Assembly: GCA_002711415.1 (NCBI GenBank)
Contig: PARI01000016.1
Coordinates: 41,226-105,225, forward strand
Reading direction: 5' to 3'
Length of the DNA stretch: 64,000 nt
Source of the DNA: Phycisphaerae bacterium
Lineage (GTDB): Bacteria; Planctomycetota; Phycisphaerae; Phycisphaerales; SM1A02
The notes under the pieces were generated by a model. The model saw only the letters and a program-made list of their open reading frames with translations, ran no database searches and had not been told where the DNA came from. Both the position numbers and the translations under genes were made by a program. Every line of letters begins with the position of its first letter. Position 1 is the stretch's first letter. Positions 18,573 through 27,410 of this stretch are shown piece after piece.

Positions 18573-19562
18573 GTGACCGAGAACCAACGCAACTTCCTCG
18601 TCGGCCTGTCCACCATGGTGGCGCTGGCGGGCCTTGCGCTGCTGCTGATGTTCTTCGGCGAGTTCGACACGTACATCAACGCCCGCTACCCGATGCGCGT
18701 CTCGCTGAACTCGGCCGGAGGCCTTCGCCAGGGTTCACCCGTGACGATGGACGGTGTTCCTGTCGGGATCGTCCAGAGCGTCTCCTTGACCGGTCAGCCT
18801 GATGCGCCAGTCATGCTGGTGATCCTGGTCAACGATTCGATCCGCGTGCCCGATCCATCAGAACCCGTCATCTCCACCGCGCTGATCAGCGGCAGCTCGA
18901 AGCTCGAACTGAATCCAACGGCCGAGGCGAGACTGCAGGGTCGCTACTACGTGGTGTCCGAGACGATCGACGAATCACCGTTGCTCCGGGGAACCTACGA
19001 GGACACCTTCTCCTCGATCCAGGAACTGGCCCGCACCTACACAGTGCTCGGCCAGAACATCAACCAGATGCTCCAGCCACTTCAGCTTGATGAGAACGGG
19101 GCGCCGATCGATCAGCCCGACAGCCTCAGGACGACCGTCAGGAGGGCCAACCAGATCCTCGTCTCGGTCAACGATGCTGTCATGCTCGCCCAATCATGGC
19201 TTGATGACGACCTGCTCAGGCAGGACGCCAGGGATGCCGTGGCCAACGCCGCGATGCTCTTCCAAAGCGCCACGATCGCCGTTGACCGGATCGGCCAGCT
19301 GGCCTCCAGTCTCGAGGGCAACTCCGAGGAGGTCGTGGTGATGCTTCGCCAGGTCTCGGACCGGATCAGCTCCGCCCTGGACCAGGTCAACCAGCTGGCC
19401 GCCAAGGCCGGTAACGGGGAAGGCACGATCGGTCTTCTGCTGAACGATCCCAATCTCTACCAGAGCCTCGCCGATGCGGCGACGCGACTGGACAAGACGC
19501 TGAAGCAGATCGAGCTGATGGTGCAGAAGATCAGGGACGAGGGATTGAGCGTCGACTTCTGA
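18573..19562 (+). CDS. mlaD: MCE/MlaD family lipid-transport protein
   Basis: A 329-residue membrane-anchored periplasmic protein. One N-terminal helix (about 10-28, STMVALAGLALLLMFFGEF) is followed by an MCE domain at about 35-115 (RVSLNSAGGLRQGSPVTMDGV, then GIVQSVSL). A long helical region at about 145-300 is rich in Gln, Leu and Asn, and GEGTIGLLLNDPNLYQSL near the C-terminus is a signature of MCE proteins. It should form the hydrophobic conduit for lipids between membranes, powered by the ATPase just upstream. Start is GTG at 18573; no strong ribosome site is visible, so a start slightly downstream is possible. Confidence 0.9.
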   Translation: MTENQRNFLVGLSTMVALAGLALLLMFFGEFDTYINARYPMRVSLNSAGGLRQGSPVTMDGVPVGIVQSVSLTGQPDAPVMLVILVNDSIRVPDPSEPVISTALISGSSKLELNPTAEARLQGRYYVVSETIDESPLLRGTYEDTFSSIQELARTYTVLGQNINQMLQPLQLDENGAPIDQPDSLRTTVRRANQILVSVNDAVMLAQSWLDDDLLRQDARDAVANAAMLFQSATIAVDRIGQLASSLEGNSEEVVVMLRQVSDRISSALDQVNQLAAKAGNGEGTIGLLLNDPNLYQSLADAATRLDKTLKQIELMVQKIRDEGLSVDF

Positions 19563-19591
19563 GAAACAACTGCATTGCTTCAAGCCATCAA

Positions 19592-19622
19592 GAAAAAGGG
19601 CACGGCCATGAAGGCCGTGCCC
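19592..19622 (-). terminator. Intrinsic terminator of the OmpA-like lipoprotein gene
   Basis: A perfect 10-bp stem (GGGCACGGCC at 19598-19607, GGCCGTGCCC at 19613-19622) with a 5-nt loop. Read on the minus strand it is followed by TTTTTC, making a classical Rho-independent terminator 24 bases after the OmpA gene stop. It may also block read-through from mlaD on the plus strand. Confidence 0.85.
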
Positions 19623-19645
19623 ATGTCATTCACAGCGTGCCCGTT

Positions 19646-20269
19646 TCATCCATCGAGCATGACCGCGACATCAACGCGGCGGCTCTTGGACTTGCTCGAA
19701 CCGGGCTTGTCCGGGCCGTAGGAGGCCAGCGAGACGTTCTTGGCAGGAAGCCCCTGCTTGATCAGGTATTCACGAACGGCCCACGCCCTGGCGAACCCGA
19801 GGTGGTAGTTGCTCTGGTAGTTGCTCTTCTTGATCGGATCGGAGTCGGTGTGACCGGCCACCCGGATCTGCATGCCCGGGTAGTCGTTCTTGATGACCTT
19901 GGCGATCTTGGAAAGAGAACTCTTGGCCGAGTTCTTGAGGGTGTCACGGCCAGAGTCAAAGAGCACGTCGCCGCTGACCGTGGCCACCACGGCTCCACCG
20001 GAGACACTGCCGGTGACACCGGGAATCCCTTCGAAGGGCCTGGCCAGCTCCTCGTCACGGTTCATCAGCTGCTTTTCGAGCTCGGCTTCACGCATTGCAG
20101 AAGAGCGACGCTCCTGGTCGGCAGACTCCTGCACCTCGGCAAGCTGCTGCCGAAGGGCCTTGTTCTCTTCCAGCAGCAATGCCTGTTGATCTTTCTTGTC
20201 GTTGTTGCAGCCGGTCAGCAGCAATGAACCACCAACCAGTGCCAGGATCATGATCCGTGGACTCGTCAT
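19646..20269 (-). CDS. OmpA-family peptidoglycan-associated lipoprotein
   Basis: A 207-residue lipoprotein. Signal peptide with lipobox LLTGC (Cys21), then a coiled coil at about 28-75 (LLEENKALRQQLAEVQES), then an OmpA_C domain at about 95-205. The domain has the FDSGRDTL strand, peptidoglycan-binding Asp in AGHTDSDP, the NYHLGFARAWAVREYL helix and SRRVDVAV carrying the second ligand-binding Arg. It presumably tethers a membrane to peptidoglycan, like Pal but shorter in the linker. AAGGA about ten bases upstream supports the start. A strong terminator follows. A second, divergent paralogue lies at 32830-33678. Confidence 0.88.
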   Translation of the reverse strand: MTSPRIMILALVGGSLLLTGCNNDKKDQQALLLEENKALRQQLAEVQESADQERRSSAMREAELEKQLMNRDEELARPFEGIPGVTGSVSGGAVVATVSGDVLFDSGRDTLKNSAKSSLSKIAKVIKNDYPGMQIRVAGHTDSDPIKKSNYQSNYHLGFARAWAVREYLIKQGLPAKNVSLASYGPDKPGSSKSKSRRVDVAVMLDG

Positions 20270-20374
20270 CGGGCGGGCATCCTTTCCTCAAAGACTTGTT
20301 CTTGTTCAGGCAGGCCGCCACGCCTTTGGCGACCAGTTCATCCCTGTTTCTGTGCCCATTGAACAACGGAACAG

Positions 20375-20392
20375 GCCGGCTGTAAAGCCGGG
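20375..20392 (-). repeat. Small inverted repeat downstream of the prepilin peptidase gene
   Basis: CCGGCT and AGCCGG form a 6-bp stem with a short loop in the 163-bp gap between the prepilin peptidase stop (20433) and the OmpA-like lipoprotein start (20269). No T tract follows on either strand, so it is at best a weak terminator. Nothing else is recognised in the gap. Confidence 0.3.
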
Positions 20393-20432
20393 AATCAATC
20401 CATTGGCAGATTCGGACCGGCGATGGAACCGC

Positions 20433-21674
20433 TCAAGGAACCCCACCCTGGATCACTCCGGGGGCGATGATCGAGCCCAGCTCGATCAGCCACGGCCTGA
20501 AGAGGACGAGGATCACGGTGGCCATCGCAAGATGAGGCCCGTAGGGAAGTTCCCGTCTGAGGCCATGGACGAACCGTCCGAGACCACCGGCGACCAGGAC
20601 CCATGCCAGACCGAAGAACGGGGCGATGAAGAAGATCGCGATGGGATCGATCCAGCCGAGGATCGCGCCGACCGCCGCGAGCAGGTGGACGTCGCCCAGC
20701 CCCATCGCCTCCTTGCCGAATGCGAGTGTGCCGAGAATCCTCACGAGCCAGACCAGGCCGCCACCGACCAGGTACCCGAGTCCGGATGCCGAGAGGACGC
20801 GGATCCAGGATGGCGGATCAAGCTGGGGCAGAAGCATCGCGATGCCTGCCCCGGCGACGAGACCGACCGCCGGAAAGAGCAGGTACAGCAGTTCCGGTCC
20901 CATCTCCCGCCTCGCATGCGGATAGTCGGCGATCGTCTCCCCCTCGACGACGTAGTCCTCGTAATCGCTGAAGCTGTAGCGGATGTGCCCGGCGCGGAGC
21001 AGCACGTACCCGATCGCCAGACCGAGCCATCCTCCCACGGTTGCGGTGGCGGCGATCCTCCCGGGAACGGGGATCGGCCAGCGATCAAGGGAGTCGCCCT
21101 CGAGCACGCCCAGCAGCAACCATCCACATAGAGCGGTCACCGTCATCACGACAGGGATCTGAATGGGGATCAGGAACGTCCTGGCATCGATGACGGTCAT
21201 CGTGAGCAAGCCGCAGAACAGCACTGCGATCACGATGTAGCCGGGCCATGTCGTATCGAATCCACCGGATCTCCAGAAGACGCTGGACAGTGATCCGGGC
21301 CACGCGGAGCCATCGGACACGTAGAGCACCAGGTAGATGCAGACGAACATCATCGCCACCAGCAGTTCAACCAGTGGATACTGGACGCTGACCGATCCCC
21401 TGCATGCTCCGCATCGACCCCGCAACAGCAACCATCCAAGTATCGGTATGTTCTGGTACCACTTCAGGCGATAGCCACAGCGAGGACACCGGCTCGGCGG
21501 ACTGATCACGCTGAGATCCTGCGGCAGTCGGTACATGACCACGTTCATGAAGCTGCCGGCGCAGGCGCCGAAGCAGAAGAGGAACGCGCAGGCGATCGCC
21601 TGAGGAAGCCACAGCTTCACGGAGTCCGTCAACTGCTGCATGGCGATCAGGTCGATGCCTGCGTGCTCAAGCAT
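20433..21674 (-). CDS. pilD: Type IV prepilin peptidase
   Basis: A 413-residue polytopic aspartic protease that cleaves the leader of type IV pilins and type II pseudopilins and methylates the new N-terminus. GSFMNVVMYRLP and two CxxC pairs (CPRCGYRL, CGACRG) mark the cytosolic methylase region. Active-site Asp residues lie in VIDARTFLIP and GLGDVHLLAAVGA. The protein is longer than usual owing to an inserted segment at about 215-290 between the two Asp-bearing helices. GGAG seven bases upstream supports ATG 21674. Pilus-type ATPases occur at 57-60 kb, consistent with a type IV/II secretion system in this organism. Confidence 0.93.
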   Translation of the reverse strand: MLEHAGIDLIAMQQLTDSVKLWLPQAIACAFLFCFGACAGSFMNVVMYRLPQDLSVISPPSRCPRCGYRLKWYQNIPILGWLLLRGRCGACRGSVSVQYPLVELLVAMMFVCIYLVLYVSDGSAWPGSLSSVFWRSGGFDTTWPGYIVIAVLFCGLLTMTVIDARTFLIPIQIPVVMTVTALCGWLLLGVLEGDSLDRWPIPVPGRIAATATVGGWLGLAIGYVLLRAGHIRYSFSDYEDYVVEGETIADYPHARREMGPELLYLLFPAVGLVAGAGIAMLLPQLDPPSWIRVLSASGLGYLVGGGLVWLVRILGTLAFGKEAMGLGDVHLLAAVGAILGWIDPIAIFFIAPFFGLAWVLVAGGLGRFVHGLRRELPYGPHLAMATVILVLFRPWLIELGSIIAPGVIQGGVP

Positions 21675-21719
21675 TCATGGCTCCATGGACACCCGCAATG
21701 ACCCCGGACTGGCGTCCGG

Positions 21720-21992
21720 TCACTGCTTCTTATCGGCATCCGGAGCCGATCCTGTTGCCGAAGATTCCGACTCGGCCCCGCTGATCTGCTCCAGTTCCTG
21801 TTCGGCGGCATCAAGCTTGCCTCGACAATGCTTCAGGAGGGCATCGCCCCGCCTGTACAGCTCGAGGCCCTTCTCCAAGCCGAGGTCACCCTTCTCGATC
21901 GAATCGATGATCGATTCCAGCTCATCCAGGGCATCCTCGTAGCTGAGCTTTGAGCAGTCGGTCCCGGCGGTCTTCTTTCGCGTGGCGGCCAT
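21720..21992 (-). CDS. xseB: Exodeoxyribonuclease VII small subunit
   Basis: A 90-residue subunit matching XseB over its whole core: LSYEDALDELESIIDSIEKGD, LEKGLELYRRGDALLKHC and AEQELEQI. The tail is acidic and low in complexity. Several copies bind XseA to form the enzyme that degrades single-stranded DNA to oligonucleotides. It lies nine bases after xseA, and AAGGTG precedes the ATG. Confidence 0.95.
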   Translation of the reverse strand: MAATRKKTAGTDCSKLSYEDALDELESIIDSIEKGDLGLEKGLELYRRGDALLKHCRGKLDAAEQELEQISGAESESSATGSAPDADKKQ

Positions 21993-22001
21993 GAACTCAC
22001 C

Positions 22002-23441
22002 TTACTTTGATGCGGTGTCTTCGTCGAGAACGGATCCGGGATGCACCTGGTCCACGGTCGAATCGATCGAACCATCGGCAAGGATCGTCCTGATCCCGGC
22101 CCCCGGCGTGACCTGCTCTGCGCGGCCCAGCGGCCTGCCGCTTGAGTCAAGCGAGATCGAGTATCCCCTGCCGAGAACCTCCATCGGTCCGACCGACTGG
22201 AGTCTCTTGCGCATCGAGTCCAGGTGACGGCGCCTGGCGGACAATCCGGATCGCAGTTGGGCATGAAAGAGCCTCCCGTCTTGATCCAGTCGTTCACGAA
22301 ACGACCGCAACTGCATCCTGGGATGCACGTGCTGGAACCGGGTCGCCGATTGCTGGCACCGATGCCGCTGACCGGCGAGGCGATGTGCGATCGAATCGAT
22401 GAATCGATGCCTGAGCTGATCCACCCATCGGCCGGCGCGGTCGAGCGTGACCTGGGGACGGGACAGGACCTCGGCCCTGGAAATCCCCTGGAGCACCGCC
22501 CGCTTCTGGGCCAGTTCACGGCGGACCATGGAATTCAGGCGTGCGCCGAGGTGATCCAGGTGTTGCTGCAACTCCGAGCGGTCGGGGACCACCTGCATGA
22601 TCGCCTGGGTCGGGGTCGACGCCCGGCTGTCGGCGACCAGCTCGATGATGGTCGTATCGGATTCATGGCCGATCGCGGCGACGATCGGAATCGGTGAATC
22701 ATGAACCGCTGCGGCGATCCTCTCGTCATCGAACGTCGCCAGTTCCTCTCGACTACCGCCACCTCGGGTCACGACGATCACGTCGATTCCAAGCTCCCGG
22801 GATCGCGCCCCAAGCATCCTGATGGTGGCGGCGATCGATCCGGCGGCCTGCTCGCCCTGGACCCTGACATCGACCACCAGCAGGTCCACGGCCGGGCATC
22901 GGACCGAGGCCGTCTCGATGCAGTCGGCCAGTGCTGCGGAAGTCCTGCTCGTGACGATGGCGACCCGTGACGGAAGCATCGGGAGGTCCTTCTTGGTCTC
23001 CTCGTCGAACCAGCCGAGTCCCCTGAGCCTGGCGCAGAGCTCCTTGAAAGCCTGCTGGATCGACCCGGCCCCGACTGGTTCAAGCCGGCGGACCAGCAGC
23101 TGGGTCCTGCCCTGGGGCGCGTAGTGGCCGATCGAGCCAGTGGCCACCAGTTCCTGTCCCTCGCTGGGCTCGAACTGGAGCTTCTTCACCGCGGAACTCC
23201 ACATCACGCATCCGAGCGAGGCATGTTCATCTCGCAGCGTGAAGTACCAGTGACCCCTGGGAGTGAAGTTGACCAGCTGTCCCACCACGGTCACCGTCGA
23301 GGGCATCCCGTCATCGAGGACCTGTTCGATCAGCCGATTGATGGCCGACACCGACAGGGGCTGGTCCTGCGAGGCGCGTGCCTGGGCGCCGGCGAAGAGG
23401 CTTCCAGCGGCCTGATCCGGATCGAAGGGGGGAACGCTCAT
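22002..23441 (-). CDS. xseA: Exodeoxyribonuclease VII large subunit
   Basis: A 479-residue catalytic subunit. An OB-fold at about 15-115 (TVTVVGQLVNFTPRGHWYFTLRD) is followed by the nuclease domain, with ARVAIVTSRTSAALADCIE-type segment, VVTRGGGSREELATFDDE, IPIVAAIGHESDTTI and ADSRASTPTQA, then a coiled coil at about 300-400. ATG at 23441 is chosen because the OB-fold starts shortly after it and a -10 hexamer lies at 23451-23456. That leaves a leader of only about 3 nt and no Shine-Dalgarno, so the mRNA is probably leaderless. It is divergent from recG. Confidence 0.95.
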   Translation of the reverse strand: MSVPPFDPDQAAGSLFAGAQARASQDQPLSVSAINRLIEQVLDDGMPSTVTVVGQLVNFTPRGHWYFTLRDEHASLGCVMWSSAVKKLQFEPSEGQELVATGSIGHYAPQGRTQLLVRRLEPVGAGSIQQAFKELCARLRGLGWFDEETKKDLPMLPSRVAIVTSRTSAALADCIETASVRCPAVDLLVVDVRVQGEQAAGSIAATIRMLGARSRELGIDVIVVTRGGGSREELATFDDERIAAAVHDSPIPIVAAIGHESDTTIIELVADSRASTPTQAIMQVVPDRSELQQHLDHLGARLNSMVRRELAQKRAVLQGISRAEVLSRPQVTLDRAGRWVDQLRHRFIDSIAHRLAGQRHRCQQSATRFQHVHPRMQLRSFRERLDQDGRLFHAQLRSGLSARRRHLDSMRKRLQSVGPMEVLGRGYSISLDSSGRPLGRAEQVTPGAGIRTILADGSIDSTVDQVHPGSVLDEDTASK

Positions 23442-23448
23442 CGTAGCG

Positions 23449-23457
23449 GTATCATAC
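23449..23457. promoter_or_regulatory. Bidirectional -10 element between xseA and recG
   Basis: The palindrome GTATCATAC supplies TATGAT on the minus strand for xseA (transcription start expected near 23444, three bases before its ATG). It supplies TATCAT on the plus strand for recG (start expected near 23462, before AGGA at 23484 and ATG at 23495). No clear -35 is seen for either direction. Confidence 0.5.
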
Positions 23458-23494
23458 TTGCGTGTATCGATCACCGCCGGATCAGGAACGGGCC

Positions 23495-25609
23495 ATGAGC
23501 AGCACCACCCAGCTTTCACTCTCGACACCGCTGAGAACCCTCGGCTGGATCGATCCGATGGAGGCCGCGGAACTTGAACGCCTGAACATCACGCGCGTGA
23601 TCGACCTGATCAAGCACCTGCCCATGCGCTACGAAATGGAGCACTCCGAGCAGACGATCTCGCAGGTGGATCAACTGATCGGGCCCGATGACGGCGACGC
23701 CTCCAACGTGGCGATTCGCGGCACCGTGCTCTCGATCGGATATCGACGGGGACGCCGACCAAGGATCGATGTGGAGTTCTCGGATGAGACCGGCACGATC
23801 AACCTGTCATGGTTCAACGCGCCCTGGATGCAACGCAAGCTCGAACCGGGCATCCGCGGAATCGCAGCCGGGCGAATCCGACGAGCCAACGGCGTCCTCC
23901 AGATGGCGAACCCGCAGTGGACCATGATCGACGAGGAGCAGGAACCTCCCCCCCGTCGCAGCAGGATCCGGCCGATCTATCCGGGCAGCGAACGACTCAA
24001 CAGCAGCAGGATCGAGTCGATGATCGACCAGATCCTCGACGAGGCGACCCGGCAGCTGGTCGATCCCCTCGACCAATCCTTCAGGGCTGAACGGGAATTC
24101 CCGAACCTGCATGATGCCTACCAGTGGATCCATCGTCCCGACGATGACGAGGCCGCGACACAGGCCCGAAGAAGGCTCGCATACGACGAACTCCTCCTGC
24201 TCCAACTGGGCGTGATGATGAGACGACAGCAGCTTCGCGGATCGTTGAAGGCGACGGCCCTGGACTTCGACGACAAGATCGACGGCCGGATCAGGGATCG
24301 CTTCCCGTTCCCGCTGACGGATCACCAGGACCAGGCGATCAACGAGATCGTCCACGACCTCTCGGGCGAGATCCCGATGAACCGCCTGCTCCAGGGAGAT
24401 GTCGGCAGCGGCAAGACGGTGGTCGCGCTCTACGCGATGCTGATGGCCGTCGCCAGCGGACACCAGGCGGCATTGCTGGCGCCGACGGAACTGCTGGCGG
24501 AGCAGCATGAACGATCGATCCGGTCGATGCTCTCGGGCTCCAAGGTCAACGTGCGCCTGGTCACGGGAAGTCTCGCCGCCCAGCAACGGGCCGAGATCAC
24601 CCGGGACCTTGCCCAGGGGCGAATCGACATCATCATCGGCACGCATGCCCTGCTGAACCAGGACATCATGTTCAGGAACCTTGCCGTGGCGATCGTCGAC
24701 GAACAGCACCGCTTCGGCGTTCAGCAGCGAGCCGTCATGCGTGGTCGTTCGACCGAGGTCGACACCGTCCCCCACCTCCTGGTGATGACCGCGACGCCGA
24801 TCCCCAGATCGATGTCCCTGACGATCTTCGGGGACCTGGACCTCTCCGTGATCAAGGGGCTGCCACCAGGCCGAAAGCCGGTCAGCACGCGGGTGGTCGG
24901 CCCTTCTCGCAGGATGGACGTCTACGGATACGTCGACCAGCAACTTCAGAAGGGCGAGCAGGCCTACATCGTCGTTCCGGCGATCGAGCAGACCGAGACC
25001 GGGCTGATCGACGTCCAGGGACACCTTGATCGACTGGCCGACGGACCACTTCGCGGACGACGCCTGGAAGCGCTGCATGGTCGGATCGCCAGACAGGAAC
25101 GTGACCGCATCATGGCCGAGTTCCGCGAAGGCCGGATCGATGCACTGGTCGCGACGGTCGTGATCGAGGTCGGCGTCGACGTCCCCAACGCGACGATCAT
25201 GGTCATCGAGCAGGCCGATCGATTCGGGCTGGCGCAGCTTCACCAGCTTCGAGGCCGCGTCGGTCGCGGGACCAAGGGCGGGCTCTGCACCCTCGTCGCC
25301 GACACGACCACCGACGAGGCCACCCAGCGCCTTGAGGCGATCCGATCGACGACCGACGGCTTCGAGGTCGCCGAGATGGACCTGGCGATCCGTGGACCGG
25401 GAGAACTCTTCGGACACAAGCAGTCCGGCCTGCCCCCGCTGTCGATCGCGGACCTGAACAGGGACGGTCTCCTGCTGAGGCTGGCCAGGCAGGACGCCTC
25501 CGAGTGGCTGGACAGGAATCCGCAGTTGATGGAACCCGAGGACGACCTGCTCCGCAGGAAGGTGCTGTCGCTCTATGGGGACGTCCTCGAACTGGGAGAC
25601 GTCGGCTGA
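23495..25609 (+). CDS. recG: ATP-dependent DNA helicase RecG
   Basis: A 704-residue branch-migrating helicase that rewinds stalled forks and processes Holliday junctions. An N-terminal wedge/OB domain spans about 50-150. Walker A GDVGSGKT lies at about 301, DEQH box (VDEQHRFGVQQR) near 401, then MTATPIPRS and the helicase C domain with AYIVVPAIEQTE, HGRIARQERDRIMAEF, and QLHQLRGRVGRG. The C-terminal RDGLLLRLARQDA segment is typical. ATG at 23495 has AGGA eight bases upstream; an upstream ATG at 23462 lies at the expected transcription start and is unlikely. Its TGA overlaps the polX ATG (TGATG). Confidence 0.97.
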   Translation: MSSTTQLSLSTPLRTLGWIDPMEAAELERLNITRVIDLIKHLPMRYEMEHSEQTISQVDQLIGPDDGDASNVAIRGTVLSIGYRRGRRPRIDVEFSDETGTINLSWFNAPWMQRKLEPGIRGIAAGRIRRANGVLQMANPQWTMIDEEQEPPPRRSRIRPIYPGSERLNSSRIESMIDQILDEATRQLVDPLDQSFRAEREFPNLHDAYQWIHRPDDDEAATQARRRLAYDELLLLQLGVMMRRQQLRGSLKATALDFDDKIDGRIRDRFPFPLTDHQDQAINEIVHDLSGEIPMNRLLQGDVGSGKTVVALYAMLMAVASGHQAALLAPTELLAEQHERSIRSMLSGSKVNVRLVTGSLAAQQRAEITRDLAQGRIDIIIGTHALLNQDIMFRNLAVAIVDEQHRFGVQQRAVMRGRSTEVDTVPHLLVMTATPIPRSMSLTIFGDLDLSVIKGLPPGRKPVSTRVVGPSRRMDVYGYVDQQLQKGEQAYIVVPAIEQTETGLIDVQGHLDRLADGPLRGRRLEALHGRIARQERDRIMAEFREGRIDALVATVVIEVGVDVPNATIMVIEQADRFGLAQLHQLRGRVGRGTKGGLCTLVADTTTDEATQRLEAIRSTTDGFEVAEMDLAIRGPGELFGHKQSGLPPLSIADLNRDGLLLRLARQDASEWLDRNPQLMEPEDDLLRRKVLSLYGDVLELGDVG

Positions 25610-27276
25610 TGAGCGCCAGCAATCGCGAGATCGCCGACCAGTTCGAGCGGATGGCGGCCATGCTGCAGATCACCGGGGCCAACGCCTTCAAGGTCAATGC
25701 CAATGCGAAGGTGGCCAGGACCATCCGGGACCAGGCGATCCAGGTGGCCGACCTGGCCGCGGACACCTCCGCCCTGACGGAACTGGATGGGATCGGGGCG
25801 AGCAGCGCCCGCAAGATCGTCGAGTACGTTCAGACAGGATCGATCCAGGAACTCAAGGACCTGGAGTCCCGGGTCCCCCCGGGGCTGCTCCAGGTGCTTG
25901 AGCTTCCAGGACTGGGACCGAAGACGGTCCAGGTTCTCTGGGAGCAGGCCTCGATTGAATCGATCGACGACCTGAAGAAGGCGATCGACGACGGCTCGCT
26001 GCTTTCCCTGCCGAGGATGGGACAGAAGACCATCGACAACATCAGGGATTCGATCGAGTTCGCCGCCTCCAGCGCCGGCCGAATCCGTCTCGGTGACGCG
26101 ATGCCCGTGGCCGAGTGGATCGTCGATGAACTCGCATCCACGGGCGCCTGCAGGACGATCGAGATCGCCGGCAGCCTGCGGCGGGGCCAGGAGACCATCG
26201 GCGATATCGACATTCTCGTGGATACGGATGAACCGGCGATCGTCTCCGATCGATTCACGAGCCTGGACGGCATACAGAAGATTCTCGCTGCCGGAAGCAC
26301 CAAGTGCTCCATCAGGCTGGAGGAGGGCATCCAGGTCGACCTCAGGATCATCCCGACCGAGTCGTTCGGCGCGGGCCTGATGTACTTCACGGGAAGCAAG
26401 GAGCACAACGTGCTCCTGAGGGAACTGGCGATCTCCTCCGGGTTGCGACTGAACGAGTACGGGCTCTTTCCCGCAACCGAGGAGGACGCACCTCCACAGG
26501 AACTGGGCATCGAACCCGTTGCTTCCGGCAGCGAGGAGGCGATCTACGAGGCATTGGAGCTGCCACTGATCCCACCAACGATGCGACTGGCCCGAGGTGA
26601 GACATCACTGCAGAAGATCCCCGAACTGGTCAGAACCAGCGACATCAAGAGCGAGTTGCACGCCCACACCACCGCCAGTGACGGGCGGCTCTCGATCAAG
26701 GAACTCGCCCTTGAAGCCAAGTCCAGGGGCTACAAGGTGATCGCGGTCACGGATCACTCGGTCTCCAGCGTCCCCGGCAACGGACTCTCACCGGAGAGGC
26801 TGCTCAAGCACATCGAGGAGATCCGCCATGTCGACCAGGAGGTCGACGGGATCAGGATCCTCGTCGGCAGCGAGGTGGACATCCTCTCCGACGGGAGACT
26901 GGACTACGAGGACGAACTCCTGGAGCAGTTGGACGTGGTCGTCGCCTCGCCGCACGTGGCCCTTCGACAGGAGCCGAAGGTCGCGACGCGTCGGCTTCTC
27001 AGGGCCATCGAACATCCGCTGGTTCACATCATCGGGCACCCGACGGGACGCCTGATCAACAGCCGCGAGGGGCTGTCACCGGACATGCCCGCGCTGGTCG
27101 AGGCCGCGATCGAACACGATACGGCGTTGGAGATCAACGCGAACCCTCATCGACTGGACCTGCGCGACATCCATGTACGGGTCGCCTCTGATGCCGGCTG
27201 CCTCGTGGCGATCAACACCGACGCACATGACGCGTCGCATCTTGACTACCTGGAGTACGGCGTGATGACCTCCTAG
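25609..27276 (+). CDS. polX: DNA polymerase/3'-5' exonuclease PolX
   Basis: A 555-residue family X polymerase for base-excision and gap repair. Residues 1-130 hold the helix-hairpin-helix region (LTELDGIGASSARKIVEYV, LELPGLGPKTVQVLW). The nucleotidyltransferase core follows with GSLRRGQETIGDIDILV (GS motif and catalytic Asp pair, about 188-202) and IQVDLRIIP (third Asp). A PHP domain runs from about residue 345 (ELHAHTTASDGRLS, VTDHS, INTDAHDASHLDYL) and provides Mn-dependent exonuclease activity. The start is set by the TGATG overlap with recG, so expression is coupled. Confidence 0.95.
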   Translation: MSASNREIADQFERMAAMLQITGANAFKVNANAKVARTIRDQAIQVADLAADTSALTELDGIGASSARKIVEYVQTGSIQELKDLESRVPPGLLQVLELPGLGPKTVQVLWEQASIESIDDLKKAIDDGSLLSLPRMGQKTIDNIRDSIEFAASSAGRIRLGDAMPVAEWIVDELASTGACRTIEIAGSLRRGQETIGDIDILVDTDEPAIVSDRFTSLDGIQKILAAGSTKCSIRLEEGIQVDLRIIPTESFGAGLMYFTGSKEHNVLLRELAISSGLRLNEYGLFPATEEDAPPQELGIEPVASGSEEAIYEALELPLIPPTMRLARGETSLQKIPELVRTSDIKSELHAHTTASDGRLSIKELALEAKSRGYKVIAVTDHSVSSVPGNGLSPERLLKHIEEIRHVDQEVDGIRILVGSEVDILSDGRLDYEDELLEQLDVVVASPHVALRQEPKVATRRLLRAIEHPLVHIIGHPTGRLINSREGLSPDMPALVEAAIEHDTALEINANPHRLDLRDIHVRVASDAGCLVAINTDAHDASHLDYLEYGVMTS

Positions 27277-27378
27277 AGAGGCTGGCTCGAACGTTCCAAG
27301 TGCATCAACACATGGACACCGGCCAGGCTGCTCAAGTGGCTCGCGTCCAAGCGTTGAGCCAACGCTCCCGTCCTGCGG

Positions 27379-27387
27379 TGGTACACT
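27379..27387 (+). promoter_or_regulatory. Extended -10 element upstream of ffh
   Basis: TGGTACACT matches an extended -10 (TGnTAnnnT), predicting transcription from about 27394, which leaves a 17-nt leader containing GGAG (27401-27404) before the GTG at 27411. TTGAGC at 27354-27359 is too far (22 bp) to be a normal -35. The rest of the 134-bp gap after polX shows no other feature. Confidence 0.45.
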
Positions 27388-27410
27388 CCTGCACCTGATT
27401 GGAGAACGGC

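Noticed and set aside
27277..27410. Possible 4.5S (SRP) RNA between polX and ffh
   Set aside because: The conserved apical SRP RNA loop (a GGAA tetraloop with flanking internal loop) was not found in this gap; only the ffh promoter candidate remains.
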